NCBI GenBank assembly: GCA_035530875.1
Contig: DATKUB010000019.1
Coordinates: forward strand, 1 to 40,861
Length of the DNA stretch: 40,861 bases
Reading direction: 5' to 3'
Origin: JANXYY01 sp035530875
Lineage (GTDB): Bacteria > Actinomycetota > Actinomycetes > Nanopelagicales > Nanopelagicaceae
Part shown: piece by piece, positions 1 through 10,100 of the stretch
Position numbering within the stretch: the stretch's first letter is position 1
Layout of the letters: the number at the start of each line of letters is the position of its first letter
Notes under the pieces: model-generated
The model's input: the letters and a program-made list of their open reading frames with translations, nothing else
Told to the model about the DNA's origin: nothing
Database searches by the model: none
Position numbers and translations under genes: made by a program

Positions 1-58
1 GTGGCTAGCACGACGGCCTTTGAAGCCGTAAGTCCAGGATCGATACCTGGTGGCGGAG
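1..58 (+). tRNA. tRNA-Gln (UUG), 5' end cut by window edge
   Basis: The anticodon stem ACGGC/GCCGT (13-17/25-29) encloses the loop CTTTGAA with anticodon TTG at 20-22. The T arm is CCAGG/CCTGG (34-38/46-50), followed by the 3' acceptor strand TGGCGGA (51-57) and discriminator G58. The 5' acceptor strand and most of the D arm lie outside the window. CCA is not encoded. A tRNA-Gln directly upstream of glmU is a usual arrangement in actinobacteria, which supports the call. Confidence 0.88.
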
Positions 59-82
59 CGAGCGAAGCGAGCGCAGCCACCA
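48..82 (+). terminator. Inverted repeat just behind tRNA-Gln, possible terminator or processing hairpin
   Basis: TGGTGGC (48-54) and GCCACCA (76-82) are perfect complements around a 21-nt purine-rich loop. The left arm overlaps the tRNA acceptor strand, so the hairpin could only form in a precursor or as a competing fold. No T tract follows, so termination is uncertain. Confidence 0.3.
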
Positions 83-154
83 GAGGGCCATGTGGAGCGC
101 AATTTGGGGCGAAGCGAGCGCAGCCACCAGAGGGCCATGTGGAGCGCAATTTGG
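62..154 (+). repeat. 46-bp direct tandem duplication (period 47 bp)
   Basis: Positions 62-107 and 109-154 are identical over 46 bp. Each copy begins GCGAAGCGAGCGCAGCCACC and ends GCGCAATTTGG. The repeat lies between tRNA-Gln and glmU. I see no convincing coding potential across it. The rest of the spacer to glmU (155-271) has a possible -10 TATTGT at 221-226 but no clear -35. Confidence 0.9.
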
Positions 155-271
155 CCCCGTCGGCGGCGACCAAATGAGGTTGATCGAGCCTGGGCGGTGT
201 TCTGAGACAAGGCAATGGCATATTGTTAGGGCGTCAGTGCACGTGACTGCGAATGATCCTGGGAGCCCTTG

Positions 272-1705
272 ATGACCCCCTCCGCTGTGATCGTCCTTGC
301 CGCAGGCGAGGGGACCCGGATGCGCTCAAGTAACCCCAAAGTGCTTCATTCGATCGCCGGCCGGACTCTCCTTGGACATGTTCTACACACCGCCCTTGAT
401 CTATCTCCGACGCATCTGGCTGTTGTGGTTGGTGCCGGGCGTGATCAAGTAGAGGCTCATTTGGCCAATATTGCCCCCGAAGCCCACGCCGTTTTTCAGG
501 AACGCCGCGGTGGGACCGGGCATGCGACTCGGATCGCACTTCATACCCTTGAGCAACTGCACGGCGAACTTGCTGGCACCGTAATTGTCGTAGGCGGCGA
601 CACCCCGCTACTGACTGGTTTGACCTTGCGGAAATTGCTCCGCGAGAGTGCTGGATCCGCCGCCGCCGTGCTTACCGCCGAGATGCCGGATCCTTATGGC
701 TATGGACGAATAGTCCGAGATGAGGATGGTTCGCTTATTCGCATTGTCGAAGAACGTGACGCTGACGAACAAGTACTGGAAATTGATGAAGTCAACTCGG
801 GAATCTACGCCTTTGAAGCTCAAGCGCTACGCGAAGCACTTGCCACACTTTCCCCAAGCAATGCGCAAGGCGAAGAGTATTTAACTGATGTAATCGAGGC
901 CATTCGCGAAGTTGGTGGCCGCGTGTCGGCTGTTGTAGCCGATGACTTTGTCGAGATCCTTGGGGTCAACGATCGGGCTCAGTTGGCCGAGTGCGGTGCG
1001 GTGCTCCGGGATCGGATTAACGATGCCTTGATGCAGTACGGCGTGACGATGATGGATCCGACTACAACTTGGATCGATGTAACCGTTGAGGTCGCCGGGG
1101 ATGTCACGATTCTTCCTGGCTCAGCGCTGCTTGGAGATACTCGTGTCGATACTGGCGCCGTGATTGGGCCACGTACAACTCTGATCGATTGCGCCGTTGG
1201 TGAGAATGCTGAGATCGTCGAGTCGACTTGCCAAGGTGCTTTCATTGGGCCGCGCGCTCGCATCGGGCCCTACAGCTTCCTTCGACTGGGGACTCAAGTT
1301 GGGCCAGATGCCAAAGTGGGAGCATTCGTCGAGATGAAGAACGTAACGCTCGGCGAAGGCTCGAAGGTGCCACACCTGTCGTATGTGGGTGATGCCAAGA
1401 TCGGGGTCGGCAGCAATATTGGTGCCGCCACGATTTTTGTTAATTACGACGGCGTCGCCAAACATGAAACGGTCATAGGCGATCACGTGCGGATTGGTAG
1501 CGACACGATGCTGATAGCGCCCGTGACGGTCGGGGATGGCGCGTACACCGCGGCTGGCTCCGTCATTACCGACGATGTTCCGGCGGGCGCGATGGGCGTC
1601 GGTCGGGCTAAGCAGAGGAACATCCTTGGCTGGGTGGCACGAAAACGCGCTGGAAGTGCCGCTGCTCGCGCTGCGGAGAAGTCAACCGGTACGGTCACAA
1701 CATAA
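272..1705 (+). CDS. glmU: Bifunctional N-acetylglucosamine-1-phosphate uridyltransferase / glucosamine-1-phosphate acetyltransferase GlmU
   Basis: GlmU makes UDP-GlcNAc for peptidoglycan in the cytoplasm. It acetylates GlcN-1-P with its C-terminal domain and uridylates GlcNAc-1-P with its N-terminal domain. The N-terminal nucleotidyltransferase signature LAAGEGTRMRS..PKVLH lies at about residues 9-26, and the TPLL motif of the pyrophosphorylase core follows. From about residue 255 the protein becomes hexapeptide-rich, as in a left-handed beta-helix, and includes the acetyltransferase stretch PHLSYVGDAKIG and GAATIFVNYDG. The length of 477 aa is normal. ATG 272 is preferred because GGGAG (261-265) precedes it; a TTG three bases earlier is possible. 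prs follows 31 bp downstream, probably co-transcribed. Confidence 0.96.
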   Translation: MTPSAVIVLAAGEGTRMRSSNPKVLHSIAGRTLLGHVLHTALDLSPTHLAVVVGAGRDQVEAHLANIAPEAHAVFQERRGGTGHATRIALHTLEQLHGELAGTVIVVGGDTPLLTGLTLRKLLRESAGSAAAVLTAEMPDPYGYGRIVRDEDGSLIRIVEERDADEQVLEIDEVNSGIYAFEAQALREALATLSPSNAQGEEYLTDVIEAIREVGGRVSAVVADDFVEILGVNDRAQLAECGAVLRDRINDALMQYGVTMMDPTTTWIDVTVEVAGDVTILPGSALLGDTRVDTGAVIGPRTTLIDCAVGENAEIVESTCQGAFIGPRARIGPYSFLRLGTQVGPDAKVGAFVEMKNVTLGEGSKVPHLSYVGDAKIGVGSNIGAATIFVNYDGVAKHETVIGDHVRIGSDTMLIAPVTVGDGAYTAAGSVITDDVPAGAMGVGRAKQRNILGWVARKRAGSAAARAAEKSTGTVTT

Positions 1706-1736
1706 TCTGCAATATCGATGATGGATTGGGAGATGC

Positions 1737-2717
1737 ATGAGTGAGATCAGGTTGACACCTGAAAAGCGGCTTCGAGTTTTCTCGGGTCGCGGGTATCCGG
1801 ATCTAGCGCAGGAAGTCGTTGATGAATTAGGCATTGAATTAACGCCAACATCTGCGTTCGACTTCGCCAATGGTGAAATCTTCGTTCGTTTCGAAGAGAG
1901 CGTTCGTGGGTGCGACGCATTCGTAATCCAGAGCCACTCGTCGCCTCTGAACAAGCAGATCATGGAGCAGTTGATCATGGTCGATGCGCTAAAACGTGCA
2001 TCAGCAAAGCGCATCACAGTTGTTGTTCCGTTCTATGGCTATGCCCGCCAGGACAAGAAACACCGCGGGCGGGAGCCGATTTCCGCCCGACTCCTTGCGG
2101 ATTTATTCAAGACCGCTGGCGCCGACCGCCTGATGACGGTGGATCTCCACACCGCCCAGATCCAAGGCTTCTTCGATGGTCCCGTCGATCACCTTTTCGC
2201 ATTGCCGTTGTTGGCAAATTATGTGGGTAGCAAAGTTGATCGTTCGCGGCTAACAATCGTCTCGCCCGATTCTGGTCGCGTCAGGGTTGCCGAGCGCTGG
2301 AGCGATCTGCTCGGCGGCTGCCCAATTGCTTTTATTCACAAAACTCGTGATCCATTGGTGCCCAATGAATCGACGGTCGGTCGAGTCGTTGGTGACGTCA
2401 AGGGCCGCACTTGCGTAGTTATTGATGACATGATCGACACTGCCGGAACCATTGTAAAAGCCGTCGATGCGCTATTCGAAGATGGAGCCTCTGAGGTTAT
2501 CGTCGCCGCGACTCATGGCGTGCTATCTGGGCCGGCCGCTGACCGGTTGAGCAAATCAAGAGTTGCCGAAGTCGTTATCACCAACACTCTGCCGATTCCC
2601 ACTGATCGACGTTTTGACAAGCTCACGGTGCTCTCCATCGCACCGTTGATCGCCAGAGCCATCACTGAAGTTTTCAGCGATGGCTCGGTAACTAGCCTGT
2701 TTGATGGTCAGTCGTAA
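1737..2717 (+). CDS. prs: Ribose-phosphate pyrophosphokinase (PRPP synthase)
   Basis: The enzyme transfers pyrophosphate from ATP to ribose-5-phosphate to give PRPP, used for purine, pyrimidine, His, Trp and NAD synthesis. The ATP-binding region FYGYARQDKKHRGREPISA (about residues 99-117), the metal-binding stretch VDLHTAQIQGFF (about 135-146) and the PRPP-binding loop VVIDDMIDTAGTI (about 227-239) are all intact. The 326-aa length is typical of class I enzymes. GGGAG (1728-1732) precedes the ATG. The glmU-prs pair is a standard actinobacterial neighbourhood. The ribose-5-P substrate can be supplied by RpiA, encoded at 34.5-35.2 kb. Confidence 0.97.
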   Translation: MSEIRLTPEKRLRVFSGRGYPDLAQEVVDELGIELTPTSAFDFANGEIFVRFEESVRGCDAFVIQSHSSPLNKQIMEQLIMVDALKRASAKRITVVVPFYGYARQDKKHRGREPISARLLADLFKTAGADRLMTVDLHTAQIQGFFDGPVDHLFALPLLANYVGSKVDRSRLTIVSPDSGRVRVAERWSDLLGGCPIAFIHKTRDPLVPNESTVGRVVGDVKGRTCVVIDDMIDTAGTIVKAVDALFEDGASEVIVAATHGVLSGPAADRLSKSRVAEVVITNTLPIPTDRRFDKLTVLSIAPLIARAITEVFSDGSVTSLFDGQS

Positions 2718-2727
2718 GAAATAGCTG

Positions 2728-2769
2728 AGGCAAGCCGCCGGTCACGGGAGCGGAGCCGCCGCTCACGGG
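2728..2769 (-). repeat. Two units of a dispersed 21-bp repeat (antisense orientation)
   Basis: Read on the minus strand, 2749-2769 and 2728-2748 are two consecutive 21-bp units starting CCCGTGAGCGGCGGCT and CCCGTGACCGGCGGCT. They belong to the same family as the seven-unit array at 18189-18335, about 15 kb away and in the opposite orientation. They sit just behind prs in noncoding DNA. Confidence 0.85.
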
Positions 2770-2921
2770 CAGGGGGATTTTCCGGTCCGGGCTCACGTGC
2801 GGTATCTTTACGACCTGCTCCGGCGAGGGAGGTTAACCCCTCCGTTATCGACGCGGTTGGACGCTAATGCGCCCTTCGCTGGCGCACTGTCCTGAACCGC
2901 GAACGAAATGAGAGCAAGCAA
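2770..2921 (+). promoter_or_regulatory. rplY leader region with two hairpins
   Basis: The spacer before rplY holds a possible -10 TATCTT (2803-2808) without a good -35. Two hairpins follow: GGAGG/CCTCC (2828-2832/2839-2843) around TTAACC, and TGCGCC/GGCGCA (2868-2873/2881-2886) around a 7-nt loop. The leader is long for this compact region, and rplY itself has only a weak ribosome binding site (GAGAG). A structured leader controlling L25 is inferred; no known riboswitch or L25 leader was recognised. Confidence 0.4.
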
Positions 2922-3536
2922 ATGGCTGAGGTAAAGATCACTGCGACTACCCGAACTGAATTTGGCAAGGGCGCGTCACGACGTAGCCGTGTCGCAGGCC
3001 AGGTGCCGGCCGTTGTTTATGGTCACGGTTCAACTCCTCGACACATCCTGCTGCCGAGCCACGAGTTGATGCTGGCTCTGAAGAACTCAAACGTGTTGTT
3101 AGACCTGCAGACTGAATCAGGTTCACAGTTGGCGCTGCCAAAGGCAGTCGTCCGTCATCCGATTAAGGACCATCTCGTTCACGTCGACCTCGTAGTTGTT
3201 ACACGTGGCGAGAAAGTCACAGTCGATGTGCCAGTGCACGCAACTGGCGAGTACGACCGCGATGGAATTCTTGAGCACGTTAACAACACGATCCAGGTTG
3301 AAGCCGACGCCACCAAGATCCCTACTGGTTTAACGCTGGACATCACTGGCCTTGCCTCCGGGCTCTCGGCAACCGCGGGCGACGTTGTACTTCCTGAAGG
3401 CGTCACCCTCGTATCGCCAGCCGATCTCGTCGTGGTTCACGTCGGCCACCGTCCAACTGCCGAAGAGGTTGTAGAAGAAGTAGTCGCGGAAGAAAGTTCT
3501 GAAGAAGTTTCGGAGGAAGCTACTGAAACTGAGTGA
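2922..3536 (+). CDS. rplY: Large-subunit ribosomal protein L25, Ctc-type
   Basis: This 5S-rRNA-binding protein has an N-terminal L25 domain (about residues 5-92, with FGKGASRRSR and PAVVYGHG) and the C-terminal TL5 domain typical of general-stress Ctc proteins (about 100-180, DVPVHATGE, LDITGL.SG, VTLVSPADLVVVHV). It ends in an acidic Glu-rich tail of about 25 residues, common in actinobacterial members. The 204-aa length is normal for the long form. The gene is followed after 4 bp by pth; this rplY-pth pair is widely conserved and probably translationally coupled. Confidence 0.95.
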   Translation: MAEVKITATTRTEFGKGASRRSRVAGQVPAVVYGHGSTPRHILLPSHELMLALKNSNVLLDLQTESGSQLALPKAVVRHPIKDHLVHVDLVVVTRGEKVTVDVPVHATGEYDRDGILEHVNNTIQVEADATKIPTGLTLDITGLASGLSATAGDVVLPEGVTLVSPADLVVVHVGHRPTAEEVVEEVVAEESSEEVSEEATETE

Positions 3537-3540
3537 TAGC

Positions 3541-4134
3541 GTGGCCGACTCGGCCAGTGATGCTCGCTGGCTTGTTATAGGTCTTGGCAACCCTGGCCCC
3601 GAATACGCCGCCACTCGTCACAATGCTGGCTTCTTGACCGTGGATGAACTCGCATCTCGAATAGGTGGAAAGTTCACCGGGCATAAGTCACGGGCGGATG
3701 TTCTTGAGGGCCGCATAGGGGTTGGACACGATTCGCTCAGGGTTATTTTGGCTAAACCTCGAACATATATGAATGAGTCCGGTGGGCCAGCAAGTGCGCT
3801 CATCTCATTTTTCAAAATCCCCATCGATCATGTTCTCGTCGTTCACGACGAGCTTGATCTCCCGTTCCAGACTCTGCGAGCTAAACAAGGCGGCGGAGAC
3901 AATGGCCACAACGGCCTGAAGAGTGTTACCAAATCCCTTGGCTCAGCCGATTACTTTCGCCTGCGATTTGGGATAGGGCGGCCGCAGGGTTCGCAGGATC
4001 CTGCCGATTTCGTTCTCAAGCCATTTAACAGCACCGAAAGGCAGGAGCTCGCGATCACGATTGATCGCGCAGCGGATGCAGCCGAGTCACTGATGCGCGT
4101 CGGGCTAGAGGAAACTCAACAGCGGTTTAACTGA
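3541..4134 (+). CDS. pth: Peptidyl-tRNA hydrolase
   Basis: Pth hydrolyses the ester between peptide and tRNA on drop-off peptidyl-tRNAs and so recycles tRNA. The family motifs are present: GLGNPGPEYAATRHNAG (about residues 14-30, with Asn17 and catalytic His27), KPRTYMNESG, HDELDLP and GGGDNGHNGLKS. The 197-aa length is typical. The start is GTG, 4 bp after the rplY stop. No good ribosome binding site lies close to it (GGAGG at 3512-3516 is 24 bp away), so it probably depends on translation of rplY. It converges on ppc with a 22-bp gap. Confidence 0.95.
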   Translation: MADSASDARWLVIGLGNPGPEYAATRHNAGFLTVDELASRIGGKFTGHKSRADVLEGRIGVGHDSLRVILAKPRTYMNESGGPASALISFFKIPIDHVLVVHDELDLPFQTLRAKQGGGDNGHNGLKSVTKSLGSADYFRLRFGIGRPQGSQDPADFVLKPFNSTERQELAITIDRAADAAESLMRVGLEETQQRFN

Positions 4135-4156
4135 TTTCAGTACCTACGGCCCAGGC

Positions 4157-6910
4157 TCACCCAGTATTACGAAGTCCCGCGGCAATCCCATTGATTGTGA
4201 GCAACAGCGCTCGGCTCAATTGCGGATCTGGTTCTGTTCCATTCGCTGTGGCCGCTCGGATGCGCTTCAGAAGCGATACCTGAAGCAAGTGCAAGGGAGA
4301 CAGATAGGCGTCGCGGATCGTCAACGTGCGAGCAAGAATCGGCTGATCGGCCAGGATGCTTGATTGATTGGTGAGGTGAAGTACTTCGGCCACTGTAAGT
4401 GTGAATTCAGCTTCGATCATTTGAAAAATCTCGTGAAGTTCTGGATCAACCAATGAGTCGATGTAGTGCTTGGCCATCTCAAGGTCCGTTTTTGCCGCCG
4501 TCATCTCCACGTTGCTTATGAAAGTTTTGAAGAAATGCCATTCGTTAAGCATCTGACGCATTATCGGTTCGAGACCAGCAGCCCGTGCCGCAGCCAGGCC
4601 GGTCCCAACGCCAAACCAACCTGGCACGATCTGCCTTGATTGGGTCCAGCCAAAAACCCAAGGAATGGCGCGGAGCCCTGCCAGATCGGTTCCGGAGTCG
4701 GGGCGCCTTGCTGGCCTTGAGCCAAGGTGGAGATCGCCCAATTGCTCAACCGGCGTTGATGCCATGAAGTATGCAGGTAATTTGGGGTGATTGATTAGTT
4801 TTTGATACGCAGCGAATGACGTTTCACTGATCAAATCCATGCAAGAGTCCCAACGAGCAAGAGCTTCTGCGCTCTGTCTTGGTGCGCGGTGAAGGATTGT
4901 TGCTTCCAGCGCGGCAGCTAACACCAGTTCTACGTTTTCGCGAGCAAGTGCAGGTAACGAGTATTTGTCACTTATCACCTCGCCCTGTTCGGTCAATTTG
5001 ATTTCACCGTCAAGTGATCCCCAGGGCAGCGCAAGCAGTGCGTCATAGGTTGGACCGCCGCCTCGTCCAACACTTCCACCACGTCCGTGGAAAAGCCTTA
5101 GACGTACGCCATAGCGCATCGCAACATCGCGTAATCGGCGCTGGGCTCGGTGAATCTCCCATTGGCTGCTCGTGATACCCGCATCTTTATTTGAATCTGA
5201 ATACCCAAGCATCACCTCTTGGACATCGCCGCGTAGGTGTATCAATTTTCGGTACGACGGATCTGAGAGGAGTGAATCTAAAATCTCGTCGGCCGACCTA
5301 AGCTCTGCAATGGTTTCAAGGAGCGGTACGAACCCGATTTGGGCAAACGGTTCCGTCCCGTGCAGATCCACCAATCCCGCTTCTCGGCCGAGAATGACTG
5401 CGGCCAGCAAATCGTCAGCGCCACGGGTCATTGAAACTATGTATGACTCGATGACTTTTGGCCCAAAGCGCGAGAGGGCATCGCCGACGGCGAGGAAAGT
5501 ATCGAAAGTGCTCCTGCCTGTGTCATCCAGGCGAATGGGGCGGCTTGCCAGCGGTCTCCGCCCGCGAAGTTCGTGCTTCAGCAGGGCTAGTCGCTCCGGG
5601 CGGTCAAGACTTAGGTAAGGCGAAGGTAGTTCGCCGGTGCTATCAAGCAGTTGGCCCAGGGCGTAGTGGTGAGCGTCGGCATGCTCGCGGATATCGAGGG
5701 TCGCATGATGGAGGCCGAACGCACTTACCGTGCGGATCAGGCGCTCGAGCGATCCGTGCGCAATCAGGTCGCCCTTGTTTGCCAAGAAAGAATCACGCAT
5801 CAAAATGAGATCGGCCAAAAACTGATCGGAATCCGCGTAGTCACGGCCGGGTACATGCCGCAAATTACGGGCATGACGATCACGCGTCAGTATGAGTCGG
5901 TGTCTGATGCAGGTGGCCTTTAAGCGGTACGGCTCTTCAATGTTGAGCCGGCGGTATCGAGGTTCGACTTCTGGCAGGTTGGCAAGGTCTGCATTGAGGG
6001 AGGCAATTAGTTCCGGAGAAACTCCAGAGATCCTGGTTGAAACGGAGATCGCCTGGCGCAGTTCGTCAAGAACTTCCAAGGAGACCCGGATCGCATGTCC
6101 CACCTGAAGCACGATGGTGTCGGAAGTGATCTTGGCGGTGACGTTGGGATTGCCATCGCGATCTCCGCCGATCCAAGATCCGAAGGTGAGCGGACGAGAG
6201 GTAGGGGAGAGGGTTACGTTGAGTCGAGCCAGTTCGGTCGAGAACGCATCAAGTACTTCTGGAACTGTTTCGCGGTAGAGATCGTCAAGGTAGTAGATCG
6301 CATTCATCGCTTCATCAAGCGGTTCTGGTCGCCCTAATCGCAATTCATCGGTCTGCCAGAGAAGATCTACTGCTTCGGCTAACCGTTTTGTGCGAGCTGG
6401 CGATCCGGGCTTGTCGAGCAGATTCGCAATGGTTGCCAATTTGCTCAGCACCGAACGGCGCGCAGCCTCAGTCGGGTGGGCAGTAAATACGGGTCGGACC
6501 GAGAGGACCTCGACCCAGGCTTGAACTTCTTCAACTGTGGCGTCGGACTGTTCGATTCGGTCAATCGTTCGACCAAGCCAAGAGCCCTTTTCGGCACGTT
6601 CAACTGCGAGGGTCCGGGCTCGGTGTACCTGTTCTGCAATATTTGCCAACTGAAAGTAGTTGCTGAAGGCCCGGGCCAAGGTGATGCTCGTCTGGATGTC
6701 TATCTTGCCCAACAGTCGGGCGCCGTCGCTGATGGCGTTGTCTTCCCTGGTGGTCCGACGAACTTCTTCCACCAATTCAAGAAGCGACTGCCCCTCTTGG
6801 CGCACGAGTGTCTTACCGAGGAGATCGCCGAGCCCTCGAACGTCCGCTCGAAGTTCCTGGTCGGGATCGACCTGGGGCGGAGTTGGTTGAAAGTCAACTG
6901 AGGCAGGCAC
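4157..6910 (-). CDS. ppc: Phosphoenolpyruvate carboxylase
   Basis: This anaplerotic enzyme carboxylates phosphoenolpyruvate with bicarbonate to form oxaloacetate. Visible signatures are VFTAHPTEAARRS with the catalytic His at residue 145, GGDRDGNPNVT, LLGYSDSNKDAG, the mobile glycine loop FHGRGGSVGRGGGP, GSRPARR, and the C-terminal LLLTINGIAAGLRNTG that closes the active site. The 917-aa length is normal. It starts with GTG (6908-6910), preceded by GGAG at good spacing. It is transcribed divergently from mfd and converges on pth, so it sits as an independent unit inside an otherwise plus-strand block. Confidence 0.97.
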   Translation of the reverse strand: MPASVDFQPTPPQVDPDQELRADVRGLGDLLGKTLVRQEGQSLLELVEEVRRTTREDNAISDGARLLGKIDIQTSITLARAFSNYFQLANIAEQVHRARTLAVERAEKGSWLGRTIDRIEQSDATVEEVQAWVEVLSVRPVFTAHPTEAARRSVLSKLATIANLLDKPGSPARTKRLAEAVDLLWQTDELRLGRPEPLDEAMNAIYYLDDLYRETVPEVLDAFSTELARLNVTLSPTSRPLTFGSWIGGDRDGNPNVTAKITSDTIVLQVGHAIRVSLEVLDELRQAISVSTRISGVSPELIASLNADLANLPEVEPRYRRLNIEEPYRLKATCIRHRLILTRDRHARNLRHVPGRDYADSDQFLADLILMRDSFLANKGDLIAHGSLERLIRTVSAFGLHHATLDIREHADAHHYALGQLLDSTGELPSPYLSLDRPERLALLKHELRGRRPLASRPIRLDDTGRSTFDTFLAVGDALSRFGPKVIESYIVSMTRGADDLLAAVILGREAGLVDLHGTEPFAQIGFVPLLETIAELRSADEILDSLLSDPSYRKLIHLRGDVQEVMLGYSDSNKDAGITSSQWEIHRAQRRLRDVAMRYGVRLRLFHGRGGSVGRGGGPTYDALLALPWGSLDGEIKLTEQGEVISDKYSLPALARENVELVLAAALEATILHRAPRQSAEALARWDSCMDLISETSFAAYQKLINHPKLPAYFMASTPVEQLGDLHLGSRPARRPDSGTDLAGLRAIPWVFGWTQSRQIVPGWFGVGTGLAAARAAGLEPIMRQMLNEWHFFKTFISNVEMTAAKTDLEMAKHYIDSLVDPELHEIFQMIEAEFTLTVAEVLHLTNQSSILADQPILARTLTIRDAYLSPLHLLQVSLLKRIRAATANGTEPDPQLSRALLLTINGIAAGLRNTG

Positions 6911-7030
6911 TTGTCGCTCCGCATCCGATCCGGGATGGCCCCTGGTGGGGTCTCCTTAGCAGTTGGCCGTTGGGCCGGGACCGCGCTGTCCAGGAGCAGT
7001 CTCCCAGATCTGGCGTGGAACTCATAGGTC

Positions 7031-7058
7031 TTAGTCGCATCTCCGAAAGGTCTAGAAT
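7031..7058 (+). promoter_or_regulatory. Candidate promoter for mfd
   Basis: TTAGTC (7031-7036), a 16-bp spacer and TAGAAT (7053-7058) fit a housekeeping promoter with a good -10 and a weak -35. The mfd start codon at 7121 would follow a leader of about 55 nt. The site lies in the divergent ppc-mfd spacer. Confidence 0.4.
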
Positions 7059-7120
7059 TGCGTCCTAACCCCTTTTCGCTTCTGAAATTTGGGGGCTTTT
7101 GTGCTGTCAAGGAGGGTGGG

Positions 7121-10100
7121 ATGGATCAGAAACCTAGCCTCGATGCCCTGCTGCCCTTGCTGGCTACCGAACCCGGACTAAAGCAAGCGCTACTTGAAAT
7201 CGGTAGCAATGAACCGCAAGAGATCGTGGTGGCTCCATCCATCTATCCATTTGTGGCTGCCACCATGGCAACTCGGGCGCCGCTGCTCTTGGCCACGGCC
7301 ACCGGACGGGAAGCAGCTGATCTCGCCGCCGCGCTTAGAGCGTTCCTTTCGCCAAGTGAGGTTGTTCTCTTCCCGGCTTGGGAGACGCTTCCACACGAGC
7401 GACTTAGTCCGCGTAGTGACACTGTTGGCGAACGCCTGAGCGTTCTTCGTCGCCTCTCCCATCCTGATGAAGGCCGCATTCAGGTGGTTGTGGCACCAAT
7501 TCGGGCCGTCCTCCAGCCGTTCGTAAGGGGTCTTGGGAATCTTTCGAAGGTGAAAGTTGCCACCGGAGACGAAATCTCACTGGATTCGCTGGTGCGAAGT
7601 CTTGCTGACGCCGCTTACATACGCACTGAGTTGGTTGAGCGACGCGGCGAGTTTGCGGTTCGAGGCGGAATCGTCGACGTATTTCCGCCAACGGAGGAAC
7701 ATCCGCTTCGCATTGAATTCTGGGGCGACCGAATTGAGGAGATTCGATTTTTCAAGGTGGCCGACCAGCGTTCGCTTGAGGTGGCGGGTGACGGGCTAAT
7801 CGCCCCTCCCTGCCGCGAACTGCTGCTTACCGAAGCGGTGCAGGAACGGGCGCGCTCGCTTCTTGATAGGTACCCCTATCTCCTCGATGTTCTGGGCCGA
7901 GTGAGCGAAGGCATTGCCGTAGAGGGCATGGAATCGCTTACGCCGGTGCTTGTCGACGAGATGGAACTGCTCTTCGACGTAATGCCAGAGGGCACCCATT
8001 TTGTGCTCTGCGATCCAGAGCGAATCCGCACCCGAGCCGCCGACCTGGTGGCCACTGGTGAAGAATTTCTTGATGCCTCCTGGGCCAATGCTGCGGCGGG
8101 CAATGCCACTCCGATTGATTTGGGTGCGAGTTCCTATAAGTCTCTGGACGACCTGCACGACCATGCTGGATTCCTTGGAATTCCATGGTGGACACTCACC
8201 CCATTCACCACGGACGACGCCATCGAACGAATTGAGATTCAGCCGGTCGATCCATACCGCGGCAACACGGATCAAGCGCTCCTGGACATAAAGGAATTTG
8301 CGCGCAATCAGTGGCTGACTCTGGTGCTAACGCAAGGACACGGTCCTGCTGAACGGTTGGTTGAACTTTTTAGCGCCAACGAAATTCCGAGCAGGATGGC
8401 TTCCGACGGTGATCTGAAATTGGAAACAGGTGTGGTCGTTGTTGCGACTGCCGCAATTGATTCGGGGTTCATCGCGCCGAATCTAAAATTGGCCGTAATC
8501 ACCGAATCTGACATCGCAACGCAACGCGGATCTACAAGAGATCTGCGCAAGATGCCGTCACGTCGGCGAAATGTCATCGACCCGCTCGACCTAAAACCAG
8601 GCGATTACGTCGTTCATGAACACCATGGTGTTGGCCGGTTTGTTGAAATGGTTCAACGCACAGTTGCCGGTGCGATGCGCGAATACTTAGTAATCGAATA
8701 TGCCCCGAGCAAGCGCGGCTTGCCAGGGGATCTGCTTTTCGCGCCGACTGATTCCCTCGATCTAATCACGCGTTATGTGGGTGGCGAGGCACCGACGGTG
8801 CACCACATGGGCGGTGCCGACTGGCAGAAGGCGAAAGGTCGGGCCAGGAAGGCCGTTCGAGAAATTGCTGGTGAATTGATCAGGCTCTACGCCGCTCGTA
8901 CGAGTGCGCCTGGCTTTGCGTTCTCGCCCGACACCCCGTGGCAGCGGGAACTTGAGGACGCTTTTGCATTCGTTGAAACGCCTGACCAGCTTGGCACTAT
9001 TCAAGAGGTCAAGGCCGATATGGAGAAGCCTTATCCGATGGACCGAATCGTCTGCGGCGATGTCGGGTATGGAAAAACCGAGATCGCGGTGCGTGCGGCT
9101 TTCAAAGCAGTACAGGATAGCAAGCAGGTTGCGATTTTAGTACCGACAACTTTGCTCGTTCAACAACACCTAAACACTTTCTCTGAGCGGTATTCCGGCT
9201 TTCCGGTAAAAGTTGCTGGGCTATCGCGGTTTCAAACAGCGAAAGAGTCGGCAGAGATTCTTGCTCAATTGGAATCCGGAACTGTAGATGTTGTCATAGG
9301 AACGCACCGGCTGCTGTCTAAAGACGTGAAATTTAAAGATCTCGGCCTAGTTGTTGTTGATGAGGAACAGCGATTCGGTGTCGAACATAAAGAAGCGTTA
9401 AAGCATCTCCGCGTCCACGTAGATGTGTTATCAATGTCGGCCACTCCGATTCCACGAACACTGGAAATGGCCGTCACCGGGATTCGAGAGATGTCTACGA
9501 TCACGACGCCGCCGGAAGAGCGCCATCCGGTTCTCACCTATGTTGGCCCATACGAAGACAAGCAGATCGGTGCCGCGATCCGCCGAGAACTACTGCGCGA
9601 TGGTCAGGTGTTCTATGTGCATAATCGCGTCGAGTCGATAGAGAAGACCGCAATGCGCTTGCAAGATCAGATCCCGGAGGCGCGCATTCGGGTGGCTCAT
9701 GGACAGATGAATGAACACGAGCTTGAGAAAGTTATCGTCGGATTCTGGGAGAAGGAGTTCGATGTTCTTGTCTCGACGACGATTATCGAAAGCGGTATTG
9801 ATATAGCGAATGCGAACACCTTGATTGTTGAGCGCGCTGATCGTTTCGGGCTGTCGCAACTTCATCAGATTAGGGGCCGGGTAGGTCGCGGGCGCGAGCG
9901 GGCTTATGCGTATTTCCTCTACCCGCGTGAACAGCCGCTATCTCAGAGCGCCCACGATCGGCTTTCGACGATTGCCGCGAACACCGATCTTGGCGCAGGT
10001 ATGAAGATTGCGATGAAGGACTTAGAGATTCGGGGCGCCGGAAACCTCCTGGGCGGCGAACAGTCTGGCCATATTGCCGACGTCGGTTTTGATCTCTATA

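Noticed and set aside
5172..5618. 148-codon plus-strand frame inside ppc
   Set aside because: It is antisense to a conserved part of PEP carboxylase with strong motifs, and its composition is that of a complementary frame.
7796..8275. 159-codon minus-strand frame inside mfd
   Set aside because: It overlaps the conserved UvrB-like part of mfd and shows no family signature.
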